Shown: piece after piece, positions 12,301 to 21,359 of the stretch | Layout: every line of letters begins with the position of its first letter | Numbering within the stretch: the stretch's first letter is position 1 | Origin: Hydractinia symbiolongicarpus | Taxonomy: Eukaryota > Cnidaria > Hydrozoa > Anthoathecata > Hydractiniidae | Assembly (NCBI RefSeq): GCF_029227915.1 | Contig: NC_079880.1 | Coordinates: 8,087,501-8,151,500 of the forward strand | Length of the DNA: 64,000 nt | Reading direction: 5' to 3' | The notes under the pieces: model-generated | Seen by the model: only the letters and a program-made list of their open reading frames with translations | Told to the model about the DNA's origin: nothing | Databases searched by the model: none | Translations under genes and position numbers: made by a program

Positions 12301-15300
12301 TTTGTGTGCCCAAATTTTTTGCTGAATCGCTACATTTCTCTAAAGATAGTAGTGGCTGGAATATGGATAACAAACGAAAATATAAAAAATGGAATATGAA
12401 CGACGGGCGTAGTATTAGATGTTTTTATAGGTTAACGAGTTAGTAAAGAATATTCTTCAATGATTTTTAATGAAAACAATTTTTTCCTATTATTTAAGTT
12501 TTTTCATAATGTATATGATATCGCTATTTTGTGACTTTAAGAATACGTTTTAATACTTTAAGCGTGTTTTTAAGTGATTTAAATTCTATCATGCTTATCT
12601 AAGAAAAAAACATTCTTCCTGCTGAAAAAAGCCAGAAAAATTATTTCCACTTATTATGGGTTTTCGTAACGAGCTCATTAAACTTCATGTCATTTGAGAA
12701 AACCAACTTCCTAAGCTCTTGCAAGTTATGTTAAAAACCAATAACTTGACGGGGTTTGTGTGTTATGAAGTCTCATGTTGCGGTCAGGTCCTTACAGAAG
12801 AACATACGATAGTTGTTTTTACAAACAACTTTGACAAGATTTGTGTACTATAAAGTCTAGTTTCACTAGCTGTCGTTAAAGTATCTGATATGAAAATAAA
12901 GAATAATTTTAAAAAATGATAAGCAAGAATACAAGGGTAAAAGAATACAGCGGGTGCTAATATGACGGAGGTAAAACCACTTTGAGCAAAAAAGAGCAAC
13001 AATTATCAGAAATTAAACACAAAATAAAAACATGATGTTCAACGATAAGTTGATGTTACCGTTTTTGTACAGGGTTTGAGGTGAATGGGTTGGATATTTG
13101 AGAACAGTCATGTATGGTACGGGCTATCATCTCAAGTTTTGATAATTTCTTATAATCTCAGAGGGTTAACATATTAAACAGTTCAGAAATATTCGTAGCA
13201 GCCACTTCTGCTATGACGGGGTAACAACGATTTGTAAACTTTGTTTTTATTTCAGCTATCATTGCGGGAAAGTTGTTTGTTAAAAAATATGTTACATTCG
13301 CAAAACTATAATGGTGTATCCGCTTTACTTGATTCACGTCATACTGTACACTTGTCTAGAGCGCTGCACCTAATTGTGTGGCACAGTTTACGGTTCTTAT
13401 TAAGCGCTCCCCAGAGTGTTTAACGGCGGGTGACACCTTGACTCATGGCTTAAACCAGCATTTTGACGCCGGATCTCTCGGCTAGCATGTTAATAATTTT
13501 GGATTATAATTGCTATTTTGTTTTGATACATCTAATTACATTCTAAGATAATATACCAAAAGATTATTAGGTTTGAACTAAAGATAATTATTAAAATAAA
13601 CAAAATACCTGCAACATGCTTTATTTCAATATGTTCTTGCTTTCCATATATTGGATTGTAGAAAAGTGTAACTAACTGAAAGAAAAAGGTCTCGATAGAT
13701 ATTCTTCAATGTCACTGTATATTTAGTTGTGGTCTTGTCATACACAGCGGAAAGTCTGTTTCCAAATAACTCCTTTCCTTTGTTCAAAATATTTTGAGAA
13801 TTTGCACCACCCTTTACTATTTTCAGATCTTCAGGTTGTGATTTCAATTGTGATGCCAAATTCACATGGAAGGCGCTAATTGTTTGACCTGTATCGAGTC
13901 CTATCCTCCACTGCATGCTGATGGTAGTACCATAGATTGCTTCCACAACAGGTGTAAATGTTGTGACATATGCCGTAAAAGCTATAAAAGAAAGATTTCA
14001 CCACTAATGTCTGCAAAGTGCAGCAACATAATAACAGTATTAAATTACACAAAGTCGGGGAAAACCGCTCAACGCGGGACCTGTAATCGCGATGTTAGTC
14101 GAAATAGCACTCATTAAGTGATATGCAATAACAAAAATTTCTGTTACTTTTTAATGTAACTGTTATATGGATATTTTCAAAAAATTTCCAATTTTATCAA
14201 ACACGTTTTGAACTAAATAAACCATGAAATAAATTAATTAGCGAGGAAATTTTCCTAATTGATATGGATAAAATTGTTTTGCAAGGAGTACTATACAGAA
14301 CCAGATCATCCTCATTGTCCAATGGTACGCGGTATCTATTGTATTAAATGTGCTCGAAACAGCCTCGATTTTTTAACGGCAGTCTTCAAAATTAGGGAGA
14401 CAAGAAAAAAGGAAAATGTCTGAGTCCTAAGTTTAGAGCAAACTAAAACAAAACATGGTCACCAACCACCACTTTGTTGCAGTTTCGCTTTTTGCCTTAA
14501 ATGGAGAAAGGGAATATATATTTAGCTAGTATATCACTATTTTTTTGCATTTATTGAAGTCTTCTTAGCCTCACTCACACATAAGCTAGTTGGCATGGAA
14601 ATACTAATCAAAAATAAAACTAGCTACTTAGCTAGCAGAAAAGGATTCTTCTAGAAATACGTTTTAGCTTGCACAGTGAGTTAGATACTTCTGCTCTTGT
14701 TAGGATATCCAATCACATTGCTACAATCGTTCACAAAATACGTTGGCTTTGGCAATTTTAGGCCAAAAGCAAAAGACCAAAAAGTTTATCAAAATCAACA
14801 ATAGAAAATAGCTACATATTCTACCGATAGTCCTTTCCTTTCTAATCATTATCAATGCATATATAGAGTTTCACGTGGTTACGTCTAATCGTTTGCACCG
14901 CTCTTGATTTTTATTTACGATTATAGCTATATTGTGTGCATGTCAAAAAAAACCTCTTTTTAATCAGAACAATTTTCAGAAAATTGGAAAAAAAAATCCT
15001 AATCGGGAAATAAATTGTGTTTGTATTACTTAAGCTGAACATTTTGTAGCATTTACTGATACTTCAAATTCTAAATAACATGTGTTACTGGTCCATGAAA
15101 TATTGTGTCCAGAACATATCAAACATATTAAACCTTTTCTGCTTTGGTGAAAAAAAGTTGGTTTGACGTCAAAATTTAAATGTAAAAATTCTCCTTATCT
15201 GGTGTGAAGAGAAAATACAAAGTTGAACACATTTTGGTTATATATGTTTAGGTTTTTTCTGAGACATTCGGATTAGAAAACTGAATTTTGATATCCGTGA

Positions 15301-16029
15301 AAATCGACATAATAAACTTCTGGGTATAGTGCGCAATTTTTAAATTGTGTATGTATTCATACTCCATTGGTGTAATGACCAAGGTACTCTTACAAACTAG
15401 AGTTAAAATCTTACACCGGACAAGGACATACAACATTATCTTGCGCCTGTGGCTATAGTAGCTATATTGAGGACAATAGTAAATCCTTGAGAAGGGTAAC
15501 AATTGTAAATGATTGAATGAATGGCCATTAATTGTGTTCCTTTTTCTCCATCGCTTTTGCTCTTCGAGCCACGCAAAGTTGTTTTTCTCGTATTTCAAAA
15601 GAAGTAGGTGATAGTAGGTGATGGCAACAATCGGTGCGCTTTTAGTAACAAATGGACTCGCTGTTTACTGAGAATACAACCTATGTAGTAAACGTTATGT
15701 GTTTTTCTATTACTAATACAATTAAAAAACTAGTTTTATTGCATACAAAATCAGTATTACATACTCAGTGCAATTACGTTTTAACAGGTGATGGTTAGTC
15801 TTGGTTACTTAAGGACTTGTAATAGTAGGACATAGAGATTAGGATAATTTATATAGTATAATTAGGGTTAAGGTTTCCTTAATCTTCTATGCTGATCAAA
15901 AACTCATGGTGAACAAAAAGGGTGAGAGACAAACAAAACACGAAAAAACTACGTACCTGTTTGGCTGTTGAACATCACAAAATATAGCAATGTTAAAACA
16001 TCAATGCATCTTTTACATTTGTGCATCAT
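8962..16029 (-). CDS. Alr-like immunoglobulin-superfamily receptor with ITAM-like tail
   Basis: Six exons on the minus strand, all joined in phase 1: 15957-16029 (signal peptide), 13609-13981 (V-set-like), 10865-11161 (I-set-like), 10447-10773 (fibronectin-III-like spacer), 9599-9697 (transmembrane) and 8962-9197 (tail). The product is about 467 residues if one extra base in the V-set exon is discounted. As sequenced, the frame closes in that exon. The order of domains and the tail motif match the Hydractinia Alr allorecognition proteins, which bind like molecules on neighbouring colonies at the cell surface. Function here is inferred from architecture only. The gene could be a pseudogene or an allele with a sequencing error. 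Confidence 0.7.
9599..9697 (-). CDS. Receptor exon 5: transmembrane segment
   Basis: 99 nt, phase 1-1, acceptor TTTCCCTTTCAG, donor AAAG|GTTAGT. It encodes DHQFTSN, then a hydrophobic helix of about 21 residues (IITAIVTLVISLILNTIIFV), then the basic stop-transfer KHK. It matches the transmembrane exon at 20541-20642 in length, phase and the D-Q-S/A-S start. Confidence 0.75.
9700..10446. other. Receptor intron 4
   Basis: Intron between the spacer exon and the transmembrane exon. I see no further coding signal in it. Confidence 0.5.
10447..10773 (-). CDS. Receptor exon 4: FN3-like extracellular spacer
   Basis: 327 nt, phase 1-1, acceptor TTTATTTCATAG, donor ACAT|GTAAAT. The start reads as a fibronectin-III A-C strand pattern (VPSLVSN..., SCVRVTWDGED, SITYHLQFSG). 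It is followed by a Ser/Thr-rich stalk (TTTSSPDNTSTRTITATNTE) just before the membrane, with NAS, NSS and NTS sequons. This corresponds to the membrane-proximal spacer fold of Alr proteins. Confidence 0.65.
10865..11161 (-). CDS. Receptor exon 3: I-set-like Ig domain
   Basis: 297 nt, phase 1-1, flanked by TTTTTACAG and GAAT|GTGAGT. It contains the I-set signatures CGYPIPKLKW (B-C strands with core Trp) and EDCGRNLALVTSNTIG (F-G strands). The F-strand Cys sits at DCG rather than after the usual Tyr, so disulfide pairing is likely to differ from textbook Ig domains. One N-glycosylation sequon (NFS) lies in the middle. Confidence 0.75.
11162..13608. other. Receptor intron 2
   Basis: A 2.4-kb AT-rich intron between the two Ig exons. 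Short open frames here have no domain and no consistent splice phases. Confidence 0.5.
13609..13981 (-). CDS. Receptor exon 2: V-set-like Ig domain, frameshifted
   Basis: The acceptor is CTTTCTTTTATAG and the donor GCAG|GTATTT. The domain has MQWRIG in the place of the core Trp strand and KYTVTLKNIYRD before the F strand, but no canonical Cys pair, as is described for Alr V-set domains. The exon is 373 nt. The upstream frame runs to a stop at 13626, while another frame from about 13692 reads FFFQLVTLFYNP and continues to the donor. Removing one base in the C/T run near 13690 makes the exon symmetrical (phase 1-1), like its neighbours. Confidence 0.65.
13982..15956. other. Receptor intron 1
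   Basis: About 2 kb between the signal-peptide exon and the first Ig exon. The open frame at 15248-15598 has no recognisable features. A TAGC-rich patch lies at about 14580-14640. Confidence 0.5.
15957..16029 (-). CDS. Receptor exon 1: signal peptide
   Basis: Two consecutive ATG codons start a short basic stretch (HKCKRC), a hydrophobic core (IDVLTLLYFVMF) and NSQT, then the donor ACAG|GTACGT in phase 1. This is a typical secretory signal. The first ATG (16027-16029) and the second (16024-16026) are equally possible starts. Confidence 0.65.
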
Positions 16030-16867
16030 TGCAACATTTAGACATCATCGGAATTAAATATCAAACAGTGTAAGAAAACAATATGAAAAAAATCTTTGAA
16101 TTCACAAAGTAATCTATCCGTAAGTTATCTCTCAACGACATATCATTATTGTCTAATTTAAGTGGGCTAACTCATTAAGAATGACCTTATTGACTTTCAA
16201 TTCCGCACGATTGAATAACATAATGTGACGCTACTTCCTGTGTAATATACGTAAAATATAAACTAAGTTTCCAGGCTATTTATATATCACTTCTGATTTT
16301 TAACAGCTGCTTTTGTCCATTTTATCATTGTAAACATTTTATTGTCTATAGTTTTTGATAAACTGTGTAATAAAGCAGGCAGATAAACATATTGCCAATT
16401 AATGACGCTTGTCGTGTAAAGTGACAACAAATAAGCGATACTGGGTAAAATTGATTTACGAAAAAGATGTTTGTTTGAGTTAAAGAATTATGGAATGTTG
16501 TCTACAAGTGTTAGTAGCATATTGTATATGTTACTTTATAAGGCAAATTTCCAAGTTCTATCTGTCTGTGATTTTCTCAAGCAATCTATCCTCAATCATC
16601 AATCTATGCTCACTCTTTAAGATAATAAAAATACCTGTGACCACCCTAATAACTCCTCAGGTGGTGAATTCTTCCAAGGTATAAAATGTACTACCCCTTC
16701 TATGCTATTAAATTTTTAAGAATATTCGTTTCTCCCTACTTTTTCAGCTATTACCAACTTTAAGGACTCAGGAAGTCCGCCACTCCTCTTAGTAGACTCT
16801 TGAGGTTGTTTTTCTTACCTATATATTTAAATCATTGAAAGTTAATTTATAGGTCATGATTCACAAT

Positions 16868-16972
16868 AGCGAGCTAGCTATTAGCTACGTACAGCTAGCT
16901 ATTAGCTACGTACAGCTAATTTAACAAACTGTTAGCTAACACAAATGCTAGCTCATTGTGGCTAAGCAGTAT
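16868..16972. repeat. TAGC-rich duplicated and inverted short repeats
   Basis: Two adjacent copies of a 21-base unit (GCTAGCTATTAGCTACGTAC plus A) are followed by an inverted, diverged GCTAGCTCATTGTGG that can pair with CACAATAGCGAGCTAGC at 16862. It looks like a small foldback element or a local slippage product. Confidence 0.45.
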
Positions 16973-17930
16973 TGAAACGCACACAGTACCTTATCTACAA
17001 TTTCGACTTGAAGGAAGCCATTTAAACTAATATAATCTTTTAAGTATTTATATACAAAAAAATACCGTTCATTAATAAAAAAAATCGTATGGGAATCTTA
17101 AGATAATAGATTGCTCTATTAAATTTAGGTATTTTATAATGGAATCGAAAGTTCTGTCTGACAGTCAGCTATGAAGTTTTCCTATTGACACTAAAACTTT
17201 TTTCTGATATTGTTGAGTTATGAGAAGGATTGAGAAGGATAGGTCAAAAAAAAATATTTGATCAGTGACAGTTTAGCCGTCTATATGCTGACTGTATATA
17301 CTACATATGGTTTAACATTTAATAAGCGCCAATTTAGAAAAAGCATTTGCTCGTAAGTAGCTACCTTTATTTATTTATTTATTTGTTTATTTTCTAAATT
17401 TATTGTCTGTAATGCAATCATCATACTACAGCCGAAGCAGGTATCCCGCTCATATCTGCGTTACTAATCTGCCCTCCATAAAAGGTTGTTTAATGGCATA
17501 ATACACTATATTTAGCATTAAAAGACTGCTGCGAATTTGAAGATTACTCCTCCTGTTCGTGTTGGTGGGGTTTGTTTCGCAGTTACCAAAACTCTCTTCA
17601 AACAGCCTCGTATCGTTAACCGAAACCTCGTTGAGTTATTGTTGGGATGCTGCCAGTCCTTCATTGGTTTTAAATTCAACATAATCCATTCCCTCCAGAA
17701 ATAAAAGTTATGTCCATTCTAAGATCTCCATACATACGGATAAAATATACATTTTGCATTATCGGAATTATATCCATTTTTTTGACTGAGTATGTTGTAA
17801 TACAGCAGGCATGTAAATATATCGCAAATTTCTGACGTCTGTCGGGCAAAGAGACAACATATAGGGTACACAGGGTGAAATAGGTTTTAAAGAAGAAGAT
17901 TGATATACGAGCATGGCTTTCTTAATAAAA

Positions 17931-17978
17931 ACGCAAATTACTTCGCTCTAAAAATTTGTAGAGCGAAGTAATTTGCGT
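17931..17978. repeat. Perfect 20-bp inverted repeat with 8-nt loop
   Basis: ACGCAAATTACTTCGCTCTA at 17931-17950 pairs perfectly with 17959-17978. The loop is AAAATTTG. It is too short for an autonomous transposon. Confidence 0.85.
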
Positions 17979-18651
17979 AAAATTAATGATAATTTATTAA
18001 ACCAAGAGAGCTTTATTCTGATGTTTAGTGTATTTGAATGATGTTTGATTTGTCTTTTGCGTTTTTCAATTAATGTTTATTGCTTAAACACTTTTTTGTA
18101 GGTTTTTTAAGCAATCAGCGGAGCGCATCACCCGTATAAACCTATAAACCATAAACCACCCGTTGAAAATAGCTATCAGTTAATAATTTGTTATATTAAA
18201 ACCATATATGAACAATTTTGTTTTTAAAATACAAACATTAAAACGTCTGTGGAGTTATTTTTTAAAATTATATTGGATACTGTGAGAAAAACATAACGTA
18301 AAGTATAAAAGAAGTACACAACAAACAACAAGCGCAATGGGAAAATAATAAAAATAAAAATTGCATCCCACTTTCACTTGAATATACGTTAATACCCAAA
18401 TGCATTTTTTCCTCGTAAATTGACCTTTTTAGCCCGTGTAACCAGGATTTTTACTCAACTGAAAAGTTATGAATTTTAAGTAAGTATGCGATAAAATTGT
18501 CTTATAAACTCATTCTAAGTTAGACAACTGGTTGTCATTTTAGTAGGAAATAGCTAATGACATTTCAGTTATTTGAGTAACAACGTATTTGTACCAAATA
18601 TCTGTAAATAATACAAATAAAATATAGCAACATAGCAAACAAAGGGAACGT

Positions 18652-18909
18652 TCACATCATCCATGATAAAACCCTCTCCATGCCGTAGTAGAGGAAGGCA
18701 AAATGCCTAACCCAGGATACTTTCGCTAATAACATTGGAACCGTAAGCCCAATGAAACTGAAAGTGTATGTCGGTGAGTCGTGATGCAGATGGTAACCAC
18801 TATCATAATCTATATTAAATTTTACAATAAAATTTCGACGTCGAATCTCGTGCACATCGAAAATTACGCCTAATTCAAAGCGCTGCGACACTTTGTACTT
18901 ACAATATTT
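18652..18909 (-). CDS. Possible unassigned exon
   Basis: After ATATTGTAAG an open frame of about 80 residues runs to TGA. It has mixed composition (SQRFELGVIFDVHEIRRRNF) and a hydrophobic stretch (FSFIGLTVPMLLAK). It does not look like the Ig, spacer or tail exons. I cannot assign it and it may be chance. Confidence 0.2.
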   Translation of the reverse strand, partial: KYCKYKVSQRFELGVIFDVHEIRRRNFIVKFNIDYDSGYHLHHDSPTYTFSFIGLTVPMLLAKVSWVRHFAFLYYGMERVLSWMM

Positions 18910-19291
18910 TATGCTAGGTCAACATTAGACGTTTTTTAAATGCCTTTCCAAATGCTTTCTGACTTGCAAAATTTGAAAACTTTCAAAACGCGTTGTTGTT
19001 AAAAAGGGTCATATAAGGCGTCTAAAAAAACATATTTTTTAAAGTCGTAGAGCAGATGTAATGTTAACATCTTTTTCGCCTTTTGTGTCAAATTGCAAGC
19101 ACTTCTTATGGTAGTGTTAGCTAGAATATTATAATATATATGTTGTTTATATTCTTTGTGATAATAAAAATACAATCCTGGTTGACAAACGGGATAATTA
19201 TGCAGCAATTTAAAGGCAATATTGCTCATACAATCTTGGAGGATAAAATTTATGTGTTGATATTAGCATACATGTTTCTTTCTGTTTCATT

Positions 19292-20642
19292 TTATTCAAT
19301 TTCGGCATACTTTTTCGACGAAACTGATGATTTCGTTAAATCAGCATAAACACTTGGTTTTACAGATTTGATGTTCAGGTCGGCATAATGAGATGATGTC
19401 GTTTTTGTTGCTTCATAATTATGATCATCGCTTCGTTCCGAATGCTGCAATTTTTTCTTAGAATTTTCGGCAAATATTATAAAACCTACACGAAAAAGAA
19501 ACTTTGTAACTTTCTTACAAAAGATGTGTAGTTTATCATTAAACTAAAACAAAAATTACGTTTCATAAAATATTCCTGAAAAAAAAGACGGCTATTTTAA
19601 AAAGCTCAATCTGGCATATCTCGACCTCTTTAAGATATTCATTTTCCTTATCATTGAAGTTCCTTATATAAGTTTTTTGAGTGCCTTGTGGCACTCATAC
19701 CTTTATGCAAAAAAGCGTTAATATTTAACTAAGAGTTACGCTATTTGAACAATAATTTAAAATAATGCATTATAGCTAAGAAGTTACAATGTTACTGAAA
19801 GTATTAAATAATACACAATTTCACTATTTATAACAAAACTTCGACAAAAATTTATCCAAAACAATACATTTCACGAAAGTAAATATCGGCCATATAATGC
19901 TGACGTCAGCGAAACATTATTGCTGGCAGTCATCAATTCATGAAACACTTATAATCTTCATGCAATGGACACCGTTCGTAGCAACTTATATGGCTTACAA
20001 ACTAACACAAAGAAAGTTATCAGTTAGCACGATTTTGTCACGCCTTCTTCTGCCTTTGCCCGGGCACTACAGTCATTCAGTACATCCCGGCATGAGTAAG
20101 GCAAAATACCATAAAAAGAATCCCTGCTAATTACGCAGCATAAGATAATTTTTTAATATATCTTGTTTTTATTAAAATAAGCATTCTTCTTTTTTTTCGG
20201 ATAAAAATTACTTGAATTTTTGCATTTTGCTATAGTTAGCTTGAAGAATCTATTGTTTACCAAATTTATTACATTTCTTTCCATTTTTGTTTCACGCAGG
20301 AGGAAAACGCAATGGAAGTTGGGTTCTCCTAGAGGTAAAACTGTTACTCATTCTTTTGGACTTTTTGTGCTATAGCGACAAATGTAGCAAATCAGAACCA
20401 GGGTCTAAATGTGCTTAAAATGCTGCTCGTAACATCAAAAAATTATGCTGCCAAGGACTTCAAATTTTAGAATGTTTGTCTGATTACGATTGTGTAAACA
20501 AAAATAGCAATAAATAAAAAGAAAAAATAATCATATTCACCTTTGTTTATCAAAATTGCAAATATAATGATGTTTATAATCAACCCAATTACTATAGGGC
20601 TAACAATGCCAATTGCAAGTTTACTAGCATATTGATAGTCAT
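19292..20642 (-). pseudogene. Partial second Alr-like receptor: transmembrane and tail exons only
   Basis: Exon 20541-20642 (phase 1-1, acceptor TTTCATTATAG) encodes DYQYASK, a helix (IVIGLIINIIIFAIL) and INK. Exon 19292-19485 (phase 1, acceptor TTTTCGTGTAG) begins GFIIFAENSKKK and carries SSHYADLNIKSVKPSVYADL, again YxxL-x9-YxxL, and a terminal YAEI. Both are homologous to the exons of the receptor at 8962-16029. No Ig or spacer exon lies between 20643 and 21359, and the next 3 kb hold an unrelated gene on the same strand. Either the ectodomain was lost or it lies far upstream. The coding exons themselves show no stops. Confidence 0.6.
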
Positions 20643-21359
20643 CTATAATGAAATAAGTTGCATTGTAAGAAAAGCACTTAAAAAGCTACAATAACAGCTT
20701 ATGAAACCGTGAACTTCTTATGTTATGTACTGTAGATTTATGCACAACCTGTACATTGGCCCTTAAATGACGGTCATTTCGATAAAAAAACTTACAAAAA
20801 GTTATGCATCTATATGCATGATTCTTTTATCGTATATTGTAAAAACATGTACATCACTTTAATAAAATCTCTTCTTCTTGATTACACGTCGAGTAAATTT
20901 TTCGGTTACAAACATAGGAGACAAGTTCCCGTTCAATAATCCATTCATATATTGATTACACGCATGCCAATAAGGCAGAATTAAAGAACTAAAGCGGCGG
21001 TGAAAATTAAAAAATTTATTTAGCAGAAACAAATTTTAAACAAATAGATGAACACTGGTATTGTTAGGCCCAAGTTACATGTCGAGCACTGGCCAGGTCT
21101 TCTGATGGTGTAAATTCGACGTCCGCCTTAGTTCCTTAAAGAAATACATCAGGGAAATACATCAGGGTTTAAACTACAAACACGTACAAGAATACCTGAC
21201 ACAACTTATATAACAAAGTAAAACGTATATACGTTATACAAAAGTGTTACCGTAACAATATAACTTTAAAAAAAGACAGGAGAAAAGAGAGTATATGCCA
21301 CTATTTCTAGAAGAAACATTGACATTCCACCACTGCTCGATTTATTATTATTAAAAAGA
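20643..21359. other. Spacer between Alr-like relic and zinc-ribbon gene
   Basis: No Ig or spacer exon is visible. A short phase-1 frame at about 21066-21134 on the minus strand ends in TAA and could be an alternative last exon of the zinc-ribbon gene. It is too short to call. Confidence 0.4.

Larger units (their letters stand above)
16030..18651. other. Region 5' of the receptor gene
   Basis: No gene recognised. About 100 bases at 16360-16470 (TGTAATAAAGCAGGCAGATA and following) recur, diverged, at 17800-17900, so the receptor's upstream flank seems to have been duplicated. A TATT microsatellite lies at about 17369-17395 and a perfect 20-bp foldback at 17931-17978. Confidence 0.45.

Noticed and set aside
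15248-15598. 116-codon frame in the first receptor intron
   Set aside because: No Ig pattern, no acceptor or donor in the phase used by the gene.
21066-21134. Alternative last exon of the zinc-ribbon gene
   Set aside because: Phase and stop fit, but 22 codons with a weak acceptor are not enough evidence.
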